Of a stretch of DNA of 64,000 nt, positions 52,798 to 61,888 are shown piece after piece. Within the stretch, counting starts at the first letter, position 1; every line of letters begins with the position of its first letter. The notes beneath the pieces were generated by a model. It had not been told where the DNA came from. It saw only the letters and a list, made by a program, of their open reading frames with translations, and ran no database searches. A program made the position numbers and the translations under genes. Origin of the DNA: Bacillota bacterium (GTDB lineage Bacteria > Bacillota > Clostridia > DSM-8532); contig JAEYOK010000008.1 of NCBI GenBank assembly GCA_023411795.1, forward strand, positions 1-64,000, written 5' to 3'.

Positions 52798-54471
52798 TTG
52801 AAAAGCGAAAAAATTTTGGGTATTGTTCTTATTTATATAATAATTCCTGCTTTAGCAATAATACTACTGTCATCATTGGCTATAAATCCCTCTATTGAGG
52901 ATGAGAGAATCCTCGATTTGAGTAAAGGGTGGGAATATCATAACCCCGTTACTAAAGAAAATGGCGAGGTTGATTTGCCAGCGATTATTAAAGGCATACC
53001 TAAAAACACACCCCTCCAACTAACCAATGCTATTCCCGCTTCAGATATAAATAATCCAACTCTATTTTTTATAACACAGCAGCAAAAAGTAAAGATTTTT
53101 TTGGACGATCAACTTATATATGATTTCGGCTCATCTCCAAAGCAATTCGGATGGTCCCCGGGCAATAGTATACACTTTGTTTCACTACAGGGAAGTCATG
53201 AAAACAGTATAATCACAATTCAAATGTCTTCATGTCATAGAGTTTATTCCGGCATTGTCAGCAATTTTGTAATTGGTAACAGGGAAGCTCTATTGCTGGA
53301 CTTTATAAAAAATGAAATCTTTCCGCTTATTGTTTCTTTATTAATGCTCTTTTTGGGGATAATACTGTTCTTCCTTTTCTCAATGATGAGCTTTTCCCGT
53401 ATTAAGGATTCAAGCACTTTCTATCTTGCTCTCTTTTCTATACTAGGAGGCTTATGGTTAACATCTGAGAGAATGATTCTATTGGTATTTCTCAACGATC
53501 CGGTATTCGTCCACAATCTTGCATACATGTCACTGTATATGCTACCAATACCTTTCTTACTCTATATTAAGTCTATCTATCATCTTAAAAGAGATAGGGT
53601 ACCGGTGTTATTGTCATGGACTTTTTTAGGGTTTGTTACTATAACCACCATTCTTCAGATTTTGAACATAGTTGATTTTATAACAGTTTTGCCCGTCTTC
53701 CATGCCCTTACCTTAGCATCAGCATTATATGTGTGTACAATTTCCATTAAAAAGATAAAAGAAGAGAAAAAGTCTCTTACCCTCTTTAACTTCAGCTGTC
53801 TTACTATGGCTTTCTTATACCTGTTGGACCTTCTTTCGTTTTATGTCTCCTATATCCACAAAATCAACCATATAAGTTGTTTTCAGATTGGCATGCTGCT
53901 CTTTGTTGTAATTAATATAGGGAGCTTAGGCGAGAATCTTTTTTATATAAGAGATATGAGTATAAAAAACAGATTGCTTCTATCACTTGCATACACTGAC
54001 ACACTCACACACTTAAAGAACCGTACTTCCTTTGATGAGATGATGAATGCATTAAATTCCAGTCTGGAAGCAGGCCTATCTCTACATCTAATTATTTTGG
54101 ATATAAATAATCTTAAAACCATCAATGACACCTACGGGCATAAACAGGGTGATAATATGCTGGTAGATAGCGCAAAAATTCTGAAGGTTACCATAGGGCA
54201 GTTGGGTGAGGTATATAGAATAGGCGGTGACGAATTTGCCTGCATCATAAGAAATTCAGAAGAGTATGTTATCAATGATTACATATCCCAATTATTTGAG
54301 CAAATTGACCGTTATAATGAGAAAGCAGAGAATTATAACATAAGTATAGCCTATGGTATGGCTTCTTATAATGCTGAGCTGGATAACAATATCCACAGTC
54401 TTTTTGTACGCGCTGATAAGGCTATGTATAATAATAAAGCAAACCAGAGAATTATTAAGGTAATCGGATAA
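52798..54471 (+). CDS. 7TM-type GGDEF diguanylate cyclase
   Basis: A 557-residue sensor. A signal-anchor helix (residues 7-28) is followed by an extracytoplasmic beta-rich domain (about 30-170) resembling 7TMR-DISM sensors, seven membrane helices (about 175-390), and a GGDEF domain (about 395-555). YRIGGDEFACII and LDINNLKTINDTYGHKQGD carry the catalytic residues, so it should make cyclic di-GMP. The position of the RxxD inhibition site is not conserved (QLGEVYR). It starts with TTG, with AGGGAG seven bases upstream. The hydrogenase gene begins 47 bases after its stop, so the two may be co-transcribed. Confidence 0.9.
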   Translation: MKSEKILGIVLIYIIIPALAIILLSSLAINPSIEDERILDLSKGWEYHNPVTKENGEVDLPAIIKGIPKNTPLQLTNAIPASDINNPTLFFITQQQKVKIFLDDQLIYDFGSSPKQFGWSPGNSIHFVSLQGSHENSIITIQMSSCHRVYSGIVSNFVIGNREALLLDFIKNEIFPLIVSLLMLFLGIILFFLFSMMSFSRIKDSSTFYLALFSILGGLWLTSERMILLVFLNDPVFVHNLAYMSLYMLPIPFLLYIKSIYHLKRDRVPVLLSWTFLGFVTITTILQILNIVDFITVLPVFHALTLASALYVCTISIKKIKEEKKSLTLFNFSCLTMAFLYLLDLLSFYVSYIHKINHISCFQIGMLLFVVINIGSLGENLFYIRDMSIKNRLLLSLAYTDTLTHLKNRTSFDEMMNALNSSLEAGLSLHLIILDINNLKTINDTYGHKQGDNMLVDSAKILKVTIGQLGEVYRIGGDEFACIIRNSEEYVINDYISQLFEQIDRYNEKAENYNISIAYGMASYNAELDNNIHSLFVRADKAMYNNKANQRIIKVIG

Positions 54472-54518
54472 AATAAGTTTGAGTATTTTGGACTATGTTT
54501 ATGTTAGGAGGATACCAC

Positions 54519-55778
54519 TTGGAAACATTCAAAGCACTATATGATAGATTAGTAAAGGCTTCTCTCAGTAATACGCTTGATGCGGAAATCGAAAGCGTAA
54601 GATCTAATAATGAATATAGCGAAGAATCCTTAGACCAGCTTCTTCATCCGGAAAATCAGCCATTATTTATCAAGTCCGACTCGTGCAAAAACTGTTCAAA
54701 CGAAAACAGCCCGGCTTGTGAAGTAGCATGCTTGTTCTCTGCAATAAAGAGGGACGATACCGGGAAGGTAGTTGTTGACCAAAACGACTGCCTGGGTTGC
54801 GGCCGTTGCATGGAAATATGTGAAAACAAAGGTCTTATTGAAAGAAAGGATCTCATCCCTATTCTAGATATACTGAATTCTAAATCGGTTCCTGTATATG
54901 CCATGATTGCCCCTGCGTTTAACGGGCAATTCACCTTGGATGTAACTGCCGGAAAGCTGCGATCTGCTTTTAAATGTCTTGGCTTCTACGGTATGCTTGA
55001 AGTTGCTATGTTCGCAGATTTGTTAACTTTAAAAGAAGCTCTCGAATTTGACCGCACAGTACATGAGGATAGTGATTTTATGCTTACAAGCTGCTGTTGC
55101 CCAATATGGGTTGCAATGATTAAGAAAATATATCATGAGCTAATCCCCCATATGCCGCCATCTGTTTCCCCTATGGTAGCATGCGGAAGAGCTATAAAAA
55201 AGATGCATCCCGATGCAGTTACTGTCTTTATCGGTCCTTGTATAGCTAAAAAAGCCGAAGCAAAAGAACAGGATATAAAAGATGCCGTTGATTATGTCTT
55301 GACCTTTCAAGAAGTAAAGGAGCTTTTTGACTTGGCTGAAATTGACTTCTCCCAACTGCCTGAAGATTTAAGGGATCATTCTTCAATGGCCGGGCGACTC
55401 TACGCCAGAACCGGAGGAGTCAGTGAAGCCGTCCAACGTACTCTGAACCGTTTGAATCCCGACAGAAAGATTAAACTGAAGGCAACTCAGGCAAATGGAG
55501 CTATAGAATGTAAGCAGCTTCTCAAAGAGATTACAGAGGGTAATATTAAGGCGAATTTTATGGAGGGAATGGGTTGCGTAGGAGGCTGTGTAGGCGGGCC
55601 TAAGGCTATCATACCCTATAAGGAAGGTACTGAGCATGTCAATGACTATGCTAATTTGGCTGCATACAAATCGCCCATTGATAATCCCCATGTTATTGAA
55701 CTACTAAATCAGCTTGGTTTTGCTACAATAGAAGATTTTCTCGAAAAAGATAATATGTTTATAAGAAAATTTATATAA
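54519..55778 (+). CDS. [FeFe] hydrogenase, TSCCCP-type (group B-like)
   Basis: A 419-residue iron-only hydrogenase. The N-terminus has two [4Fe-4S] sites: an irregular one (CKNCSNENSPACEVAC) and a normal one (CLGCGRCMEIC). The catalytic domain has L1 TSCCCPIWVAM, L2 IGPCIAKKAEA and L3 EGMGCVGGCVGGP, giving all four H-cluster cysteines. L1 with three cysteines and GPC in L2 differ from classic TSCCPxW/MPC and match the group B enzymes of fermentative Firmicutes. There is no PAS domain. The start is TTG 54519, with AGGAGG seven bases upstream; an in-frame ATG 54495 has none. It probably releases H2 from reduced ferredoxin; the GGDEF gene next to it is a notable partner. Confidence 0.92.
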   Translation: METFKALYDRLVKASLSNTLDAEIESVRSNNEYSEESLDQLLHPENQPLFIKSDSCKNCSNENSPACEVACLFSAIKRDDTGKVVVDQNDCLGCGRCMEICENKGLIERKDLIPILDILNSKSVPVYAMIAPAFNGQFTLDVTAGKLRSAFKCLGFYGMLEVAMFADLLTLKEALEFDRTVHEDSDFMLTSCCCPIWVAMIKKIYHELIPHMPPSVSPMVACGRAIKKMHPDAVTVFIGPCIAKKAEAKEQDIKDAVDYVLTFQEVKELFDLAEIDFSQLPEDLRDHSSMAGRLYARTGGVSEAVQRTLNRLNPDRKIKLKATQANGAIECKQLLKEITEGNIKANFMEGMGCVGGCVGGPKAIIPYKEGTEHVNDYANLAAYKSPIDNPHVIELLNQLGFATIEDFLEKDNMFIRKFI

Positions 55779-55927
55779 ACCAGTCGAAAAAAACATATGC
55801 AAAAATCTATTCCAGCCCACCCAAACCTCATTTCCCAATCATATGCGATGCTATTTTACTATTTTTTGATTCGCAAAATAGCTTGTACGCATAATATGTA
55901 ACAGGAATATATTGAGGAAGTTACTCT

Positions 55928-57631
55928 ATGAGTCTAACACCTTTTGTAGATGCTCTTCCAATACCAAAGGTTCTGAAGCCTGTTGAGATATGTAAGGATA
56001 GCACCTATTACGAAGTTAGAATGCAAGACTTTTTCCATCAGTTTCATAGTGAACTCAATCCAACCAAGGTCTGGGGATATGAGGGCCAGATTCCGGGGCC
56101 CGTTATTGAAAACGAGGAAGGTAAATGCACTTATGTACAATGGATGAATAACATTGCAGATGAAAAACACATATTACCTGTTGATCATACGCTCCACGGA
56201 TCCCATGAAGGTATGCCGGAAGTAAGAACAGTTGTCCACCTACACGGAGCAGAAGTAGAACCAGAAAGCGACGGGTACCCTGACGCTTGGTATACCAAAG
56301 ATTTCGAAATGTGCGGTCCACGCTTTACTCAAAAAATATACAAATACCCTAACAATCAGCGCCCCACCACTCTATGGTATCATGACCATGCCCTTGGAAT
56401 TACCCGATTAAATGTTTATGCCGGGTTGGCAGGAATGTACATAATCCGTAATAAAAAAGAAAGAGAACTTAATTTGCCTTCCGGAGTATATGAAATACCC
56501 TTGGTTATTCAGGATAAGACGTTTAATGAAGATGGTTCTCTTTTCTATCCAAAAAACGTACCAAATCCCCCGCCGACTTACCCGGAGGTTTCCATCACAC
56601 CGGGATTTGCTGGAGATACCATTATAGTCAACGGAAAAGCTTGGCCATATCTCGATGTAGAACAGAGAAAATATCGCTTCCGCATCTTAAATGGCTCTAA
56701 TGAAAGATTTTACAGAATGAGGCTATCGTCTGGTCAGGAGTTTATTCAAATTGGTTCGGACGGTGGTTTACTGGAAAAACCTGTACGGTTGGAGGAAATT
56801 ACAATAGCTCCCTCTGAGCGTCTTGACCTTGTGATTGACTTTACAGAACAAGCTGTGGGTGCGAATATTACACTTACAAACACAGCAAGAACACCTTTTG
56901 ACTTTGGCGCTCCACCCGATCCTAATAGTGACGGGCTTATCATGCAATTTAGAGTCAAAGAAAACACTTCCGGAGAAGATACAAGTACTGTGCCCGGAGT
57001 TCTGAGTCACATAAAAAGATATAAAGAAAAAGACATATGCAAAACAAGAGATGTAACTATTAACGTAGGAACAGATAGATTCACCCGCTTGCTGTTCATG
57101 TTGAATAATCGTGAGTTTATGGGTGGTATAGTCGAAGAACCTGTTATAGGAGAGTTGGAGTGCTGGAGAATTATCAACCCCGGTCTTGGTATTCACCCTA
57201 TTCATATACATCAGATTCAATTCCAGCTACTTGACCGAATACCTTTTGATACCGATGCGTACAATCAGACCGGCCAACTGATATTAACAGGCAATCCTAT
57301 ACCGCCACCGGCCAATGAAAGTGGCTGGAAGGATATAATTCAGGCCTTCCCCGGACAAATAACCCGTTTGCTGATGCGATTCGGTCCTTTTACAGGAAGG
57401 TATGTATACCACTGCCACATACTGGAGCATGAAGATCATGATATGATGCGACCTTTTGATGTGGTCGAGAAAGGATGTAAACATTTCTATTGCAAGGATT
57501 GTAAAGATACTGATGGAAAATGCATGGAAAATTATGAAAGAGATACCGCCTTCCACGACCAGAAATACTACTTGACGGAGCAAGTACTCGAAGCTGAAGA
57601 TCAGATGTACGATTGGAAAGACATATATTAA
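55928..57631 (+). CDS. Multicopper oxidase, CotA-like laccase
   Basis: A 567-residue three-cupredoxin oxidase. All copper motifs are intact: VVHLHGAEV, LWYHDHALG, HPIHIHQIQF and YHCHILEHEDHDMM (type-1 Cys and axial Met). The sequence is closest to CotA, the spore-coat laccase of Bacillus, and lacks a signal peptide, as CotA does. After the last cupredoxin a 60-residue tail carries CKHFYCKDCKDTDGKC, a possible extra metal site, which CotA does not have. GAGGAAG precedes the start. It is transcribed toward a Rieske flavoprotein gene. A coat role fits a sporulating anaerobe; the substrate is unknown. Confidence 0.93.
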   Translation: MSLTPFVDALPIPKVLKPVEICKDSTYYEVRMQDFFHQFHSELNPTKVWGYEGQIPGPVIENEEGKCTYVQWMNNIADEKHILPVDHTLHGSHEGMPEVRTVVHLHGAEVEPESDGYPDAWYTKDFEMCGPRFTQKIYKYPNNQRPTTLWYHDHALGITRLNVYAGLAGMYIIRNKKERELNLPSGVYEIPLVIQDKTFNEDGSLFYPKNVPNPPPTYPEVSITPGFAGDTIIVNGKAWPYLDVEQRKYRFRILNGSNERFYRMRLSSGQEFIQIGSDGGLLEKPVRLEEITIAPSERLDLVIDFTEQAVGANITLTNTARTPFDFGAPPDPNSDGLIMQFRVKENTSGEDTSTVPGVLSHIKRYKEKDICKTRDVTINVGTDRFTRLLFMLNNREFMGGIVEEPVIGELECWRIINPGLGIHPIHIHQIQFQLLDRIPFDTDAYNQTGQLILTGNPIPPPANESGWKDIIQAFPGQITRLLMRFGPFTGRYVYHCHILEHEDHDMMRPFDVVEKGCKHFYCKDCKDTDGKCMENYERDTAFHDQKYYLTEQVLEAEDQMYDWKDIY

Positions 57632-57687
57632 GTGAGTATCGTGACGGTGACTTTTCTAGAGTAAAAGTCACCGTCCCTATTACTCAC
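57632..57687. repeat. Palindromic repeat between the multicopper oxidase and Rieske genes
   Basis: A 56-base near-perfect inverted repeat: GTGAGTA...TACTCAC as outer ends and GACGGTGACTTTT (57643-57655) with AAAAGTCACCGTC (57663-57675) inside. It shares 18 exact bases with 28231-28248. It begins directly after the oxidase stop. It has no T run, so it may be a dispersed element that also acts as a barrier between convergent transcripts. Confidence 0.7.
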
Positions 57688-57724
57688 TATTACTCAAATA
57701 AGACGACTTACCATATCACGTTTC

Positions 57725-59233
57725 TTATTTTATCTGCGGGTTTATTTTATTTTTGGGTTCATTGTAGCTGTTTAGGTTGTATTCGGCAGGACCTTCTAGG
57801 ACATTACCCTTGTAGTCGAATCTTGAACCATGGCAGGGGCAATCCCAAGACTTCTCCTGTGAGTTCCACTTTAGTTCGCAGCCCATATGGGGGCAGGTAG
57901 TGTCCACCAAGTAAAAATCACCTTCCTCCTCACGATAATAGCCACAACGTTTTCCGTTGACATTTACGATGATTCCTTTACCTGACTCATCAGGAATCTC
58001 TGCTTCTCCTATAGCAAGCTTTCCTGAAATCAACTGAACGGCTACATCGGCATTTTCCTTTAAAAAATTAAATGAAACAAAGTCCTTCACTCTAAGATGA
58101 CTATACAATTCCTCATAGGGAGAGCTTCCGTCTAAAATCAAATCTTTTATGATTATTGCAGCAGCAATACCATTGGTTAATCCCCATTTTCTGTATCCTG
58201 TTGCTATAAAAATGTTTTTTCTTTCAGAGTTTATATAGCCGGCATACGGAACATAGTCATGTGATATATAGTCCTGGGCTGACCACTCATATTTTACCTT
58301 GTCGGTGTTAAATGTTTTTTTAGCGAAATCCTTAAGTTTTTGATAATGATCGTCATCCTTATGCCCTACCTTGTGGTTCTCCCCTGATATCATGAGTATT
58401 TTCTCTTCAGGAATGTATCTTAGTGATATCGAAGGTTCCTCGGCATTAATAAAATGAGCATCGGGAAAGGATTCCATTTCAATTCCTATTATATAGCTTC
58501 TGTCAGGCTTAAGGCGGGCGAAATAAAAGCCCCTGCCATCGTAGCACGGATAGTGGGATGCAATAATAACGTTCTTAGCATTAATACTCTTATTGTTTTT
58601 AGTTTTGATTACACATTCCTTACCCGGATGGAAGTCAATAACCCGGGTATTTTCATAAATATGAGCGCCTTGCTTTATTGCCAGCTCTGTCAAGCCATCT
58701 AGAAAGCGTTTGGGATGAAATTGGGCCTGATTATTCATTTTAAGAGCACATAAAACATCTATGGGAATAGGTATTTCCTTTTCAAAGGAGCAATTAATAC
58801 CCATCTGCTGATAGATTTCGAATTCCTTTTCCAGTTTGGGCACATATTCTTCATCCTGAGTAAACAAATATGCCGGAAGTCTTTTAAACTGGCAGTCTAT
58901 ATTATTTTGTACTGATATATTCTCAATAAAATCAATAGCCTCTGTGTTTGCTCTATAATATTCTTTTGCTTTTTCTAAACCATATCTTTTTTCAATGCGT
59001 GAATATGTGTAACCATGCTGAGCTGTGGCTTTTCCGGTGTTTCTTCCCGTTGTACCGAAGCCCACCTTATTTGCATCAATTAAAGTCGCATTTAAACCCG
59101 CTTTTGTCAAAAGATATAGGCAGGTCATACCTGTAATACCGCCGCCAATTACTAGATAATCAGTCGATATATCTTCTTTTAGCGCTTCATAGCTTCTTTC
59201 CTCAGAACTGGAAATCCAATAAGGTGTATTCAT
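57725..59233 (-). CDS. FAD-dependent oxidoreductase with a C-terminal Rieske domain
   Basis: A 502-residue fusion. The N-terminal part is a DadA/GlyOx-type flavoprotein with DYLVIGGGITGMTCLYLLTK and TTGRNTGKATAQHG; the C-terminal 85 residues are a Rieske [2Fe-2S] domain with CPHMGCELKWNSQEKSWDC and CPCHGSRFDYKG (two Cys and two His ligands). Such fusions occur in many Firmicutes; the reaction is not established. ATG 59233 is eight bases after AAGGAG; the ATG at 59239 is too close. There is no signal peptide, so the protein is cytoplasmic. A link to the facing oxidase gene is not shown by the sequence. Confidence 0.9.
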   Translation of the reverse strand: MNTPYWISSSEERSYEALKEDISTDYLVIGGGITGMTCLYLLTKAGLNATLIDANKVGFGTTGRNTGKATAQHGYTYSRIEKRYGLEKAKEYYRANTEAIDFIENISVQNNIDCQFKRLPAYLFTQDEEYVPKLEKEFEIYQQMGINCSFEKEIPIPIDVLCALKMNNQAQFHPKRFLDGLTELAIKQGAHIYENTRVIDFHPGKECVIKTKNNKSINAKNVIIASHYPCYDGRGFYFARLKPDRSYIIGIEMESFPDAHFINAEEPSISLRYIPEEKILMISGENHKVGHKDDDHYQKLKDFAKKTFNTDKVKYEWSAQDYISHDYVPYAGYINSERKNIFIATGYRKWGLTNGIAAAIIIKDLILDGSSPYEELYSHLRVKDFVSFNFLKENADVAVQLISGKLAIGEAEIPDESGKGIIVNVNGKRCGYYREEEGDFYLVDTTCPHMGCELKWNSQEKSWDCPCHGSRFDYKGNVLEGPAEYNLNSYNEPKNKINPQIK

Positions 59234-59316
59234 AATCATATCTCCTTAACATCAACATCATTTTGCTTATTGTGTGATGATTAAGCCAATAAAATACAAA
59301 TACACCACAGTTTTAT

Positions 59317-59586
59317 TTAAATTATTCCATTGAAATAAAGCCAGGCTAAGACTGCTTGTACCAAGATTATTATAGGAACACCTAATGTAAAAGAGAGATG
59401 TTTTGTTTTATGCCTGAAAAAGGACATAGATATGTATAGTCCTATGGAACCTCCCATTATAGCGATAAAAAATAGTGTCTTTTCGGGAATCCTCCTCTTT
59501 TTGTGAATAGCTGCGCTTTTATCGTATCCTGAAAGACCAAACGCCAATATATTGATTATAACTAAGTATCCAATTATCAATTCCAT
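59317..59586 (-). CDS. DUF1294 membrane protein
   Basis: An 89-residue protein of the DUF1294 family with three membrane helices and the family signature GYDKSAAIHKKRRIPEKTLFF and GGSIGLYISMSFFRHKTKH. The family is small, widespread and without an agreed function; it sometimes occurs fused to a cold-shock domain, absent here. It is monocistronic, 80 bases from the Rieske gene. Confidence 0.88.
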   Translation of the reverse strand: MELIIGYLVIINILAFGLSGYDKSAAIHKKRRIPEKTLFFIAIMGGSIGLYISMSFFRHKTKHLSFTLGVPIIILVQAVLAWLYFNGII

Positions 59587-59661
59587 AATAATCTCTTTTC
59601 ACTTATCATTATTTAGGTAGATTCATTTTAGCACAAATCTTGCATGTTCATGTAATAACTC

Positions 59662-61197
59662 CTACATTAAAGGCGCAAAGAGTCTAAAAAATCCTCTTAT
59701 TATTCGTTTTGAAAATTTAATATTTTTGCATTCTTCAAGGGTAATCTGATGGCAATCATTAAATGTGGCGTCAAAATCATCCTTTATTTTTTTAATAGAC
59801 TTAGTTCTGTATAGCCACACTCCACATTCAAAATGAAAATAAAGGCTTCGGTAATCAAGATTAATTGAGCCTACTGTCCCCAGTTCATCATCGCATACAA
59901 AGGCTTTTGAATGAAGGAACCCGGGGGTATATTCATATATTTTGACACTTGCTTCAATCAATATTTCATAATACGATTGAGTGACGAGGAATACATACCA
60001 TTTATCAGGGATGTGAGGAGTTACAATTCTTACATCAACTCCGCTTTTAGCGGCGCGAATAAGTGTCGTCGTCATTTCATAATCCAGCACCAGATAAGGT
60101 GTATAGATATATATATATTTTTTTGCCCTTCCAATCATGTTTATATAAGTGAACTCTCCAACCGGCTCACTATCTAGAGGATTATCACCATAGGGCTGAA
60201 CATAGCCCTCAATATTAAGATCTTTAAAGTTTAGTTCATTTGGCTTGAATCGTGAATAATCTTCCTGGGTCTTTGAAATGAATTCCCAAAGATGTAGAAA
60301 CATCAATGTCATGCTCCAGACAGCCTCTCCTCTAATAAGAATGGCAGCATCCTTCCAGTGACCATATTTTTCGTAGGCGTTAATGTATTCATCAGCAAGG
60401 TTAATTCCCCCGGTATATGCCGTATGCCCGTCAATCACAATAATTTTTCTGTGATCCCGGTGGTTCATGCGTATCTCCAATAGCGGTGTAAAGGGGTTAA
60501 ATGCATAGCATTTTATACCTTTTGCTCTCAACTTTTCATAGTATTTATTTGGAAGTGTAGTTAGACAACCCGCATCGTCGTACATGACACGTATGTCCAC
60601 TCCCTGTCCGGCCTTCTCTTCAAGTATTGATAATATGGTATTCCACATTAACCCCTCTCTGATTATAAATGTTTCAATAAAAATAAAATCTTTCGCTTTT
60701 TTTAATTCCTCAATAAACGAAAGAAAAAAATCTTCACCTGAAGAGAAATACTCGGTTTCTATATTCTTATATATCGGAAATCCGGAAGCCGTGGAGATAT
60801 ACTGGGACTGATTCGCCACACAACTGTCCTGCATTTTCAGCTCCTCAATAATTTCCTTATCTTCATTCATAAGGGGAAGCATTCTTTCATAAATACTGTT
60901 AATCCTTTTTCGGAATTTTTTGCTAGTTACATTGGTCCTTAAAATTATATATAGAATTCCTCCGAAAACTGGAAATATCATAATCGGAAGAACCCATGCA
61001 AGTTTGTGGGCCGGATTGCTTCTTTGGCTTATAATGAAAAACACCATCGTAAGACTTAATATGCTAAACAGCGAGTAAAGGAATAAAAAGGATATTCTGA
61101 GCCTTAGTATCAAGAGTAATAGTATGGCAATCTGAGCTATCATTAGCATTGCCATTATAACTATTCTACTGAATATAACCTTCAATACCTTCTTCAA
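59662..61197 (-). CDS. cls: Cardiolipin synthase
   Basis: Joins two phosphatidylglycerol molecules at the membrane. About 511 residues: two N-terminal membrane helices and two phospholipase-D HKD motifs, MNHRDHRKIIVIDGHTAYTG (HRKIIVID) and FLHSKAFVCDDELGTVGSIN. The final RRLFAPLM is typical. Two starts are possible: ATG 61203, only one base after AGGAGA, and TTG 61197, seven bases after AGGAG and chosen here because TTG starts are common in this window. It complements pgsA (16412) in the same lipid pathway. Confidence 0.93.
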   Translation of the reverse strand: MKKVLKVIFSRIVIMAMLMIAQIAILLLLILRLRISFLFLYSLFSILSLTMVFFIISQRSNPAHKLAWVLPIMIFPVFGGILYIILRTNVTSKKFRKRINSIYERMLPLMNEDKEIIEELKMQDSCVANQSQYISTASGFPIYKNIETEYFSSGEDFFLSFIEELKKAKDFIFIETFIIREGLMWNTILSILEEKAGQGVDIRVMYDDAGCLTTLPNKYYEKLRAKGIKCYAFNPFTPLLEIRMNHRDHRKIIVIDGHTAYTGGINLADEYINAYEKYGHWKDAAILIRGEAVWSMTLMFLHLWEFISKTQEDYSRFKPNELNFKDLNIEGYVQPYGDNPLDSEPVGEFTYINMIGRAKKYIYIYTPYLVLDYEMTTTLIRAAKSGVDVRIVTPHIPDKWYVFLVTQSYYEILIEASVKIYEYTPGFLHSKAFVCDDELGTVGSINLDYRSLYFHFECGVWLYRTKSIKKIKDDFDATFNDCHQITLEECKNIKFSKRIIRGFFRLFAPLM

Positions 61198-61399
61198 ATT
61201 CATTCTCCTATACAATCCGATTAGAACAATTAAATTTTATTATTTAATATTATGTCTATTATTTATCCATAATAATATCGTAATTTTAAATAATTATTAC
61301 CTCAAATTAACATGCAAGATTTATCGCTTTTTGACCACAATATTGAATGGACATCTTTTTTGATGAGCCGAATCTTTTACGGTAAGGAGGTGATAAATC

Positions 61400-61621
61400 A
61401 TGTCTAGGCCTAAAACGCCTATTGTACCTTCAAGCCGTGAAGCTTTGACTAAATTCAAATTGGAATGTGCCCAAGAAATTGGCCATCTTCAGTATTGTAA
61501 AGAAAACAATGATCACTACAAAGGCGACCTACCTTCGAGCCAGAATGGCCATGAGGGTGGACCCATAGGTGGTCAAATGGTAAAACGTATGATAAAGATG
61601 GCTGAGGAAAGCATGAAATAA
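61400..61621 (+). CDS. Small acid-soluble spore protein, alpha/beta type
   Basis: A 73-residue DNA-binding protein that coats and protects the spore chromosome. EALTKFKLECAQEIG, then GGPIGGQMVKRMIKMAEESM are the two conserved blocks of alpha/beta SASPs. Between them lies a stretch with a cysteine and many Asn and His residues, longer than in Bacillus proteins and like clostridial divergent members. The ribosome site AAGGAGGTGAT is a near-complete match to the 16S rRNA tail. Production in the forespore under SigG is expected from the family; I could not fix a SigG promoter. An Asn-rich micro-protein gene follows. Confidence 0.92.
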   Translation: MSRPKTPIVPSSREALTKFKLECAQEIGHLQYCKENNDHYKGDLPSSQNGHEGGPIGGQMVKRMIKMAEESMK

Positions 61622-61648
61622 CAATTTATTTTAGAAAGGAGTATATCA

Positions 61649-61762
61649 ATGGACGACAACAGACAGAAGAACAACAGAAACAATAACAATAACAATAGGG
61701 AAAACAACAAGGAAAACAACAAGGAAAATAACAGAGAAAACTGCGAAAACAACAAAGAGTAA
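61649..61762 (+). CDS. Asparagine-rich micro-protein (37 residues)
   Basis: ATG 61649 follows an AAAGGAG site at seven bases and lies 28 bases after the SASP stop; the frame ends at TAA 61760-61762 and a terminator follows. The product begins MDDNRQKNNRNNNNNN and continues with three repeats of the type ENNK/ENNR to the end, with one cysteine. Nearly half the residues are Asn. The placement suggests a forespore product in the SASP transcript. I know no family for it. Confidence 0.6.
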   Translation: MDDNRQKNNRNNNNNNRENNKENNKENNRENCENNKE

Positions 61763-61785
61763 CATTAATAGAAGCGCCTAACGAG

Positions 61786-61811
61786 ACCGCCCGACATGGG
61801 CGGTTTTTTTT
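61786..61811 (+). terminator. Terminator after the SASP and Asn-rich genes
   Basis: Stem ACCGCCC-GACAT-GGGCGGT followed by eight T. Confidence 0.88.
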
Positions 61812-61831
61812 AATTGAACAAGTAAGCAGCC

Positions 61832-61860
61832 TGACTTGTTGGCTTGTTCTGTGGTATAAT
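61832..61860 (+). promoter_or_regulatory. Promoter of the CAT-fold protein gene
   Basis: A perfect -10 TATAAT (61855-61860) with extended TGG before it; the -35 TGACTT (61832-61837) is 17 bases upstream and weak. The start codon is 28 bases further. Confidence 0.5.
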
Positions 61861-61888
61861 AATTACATACTTACCTTTAGGAGGAGCA

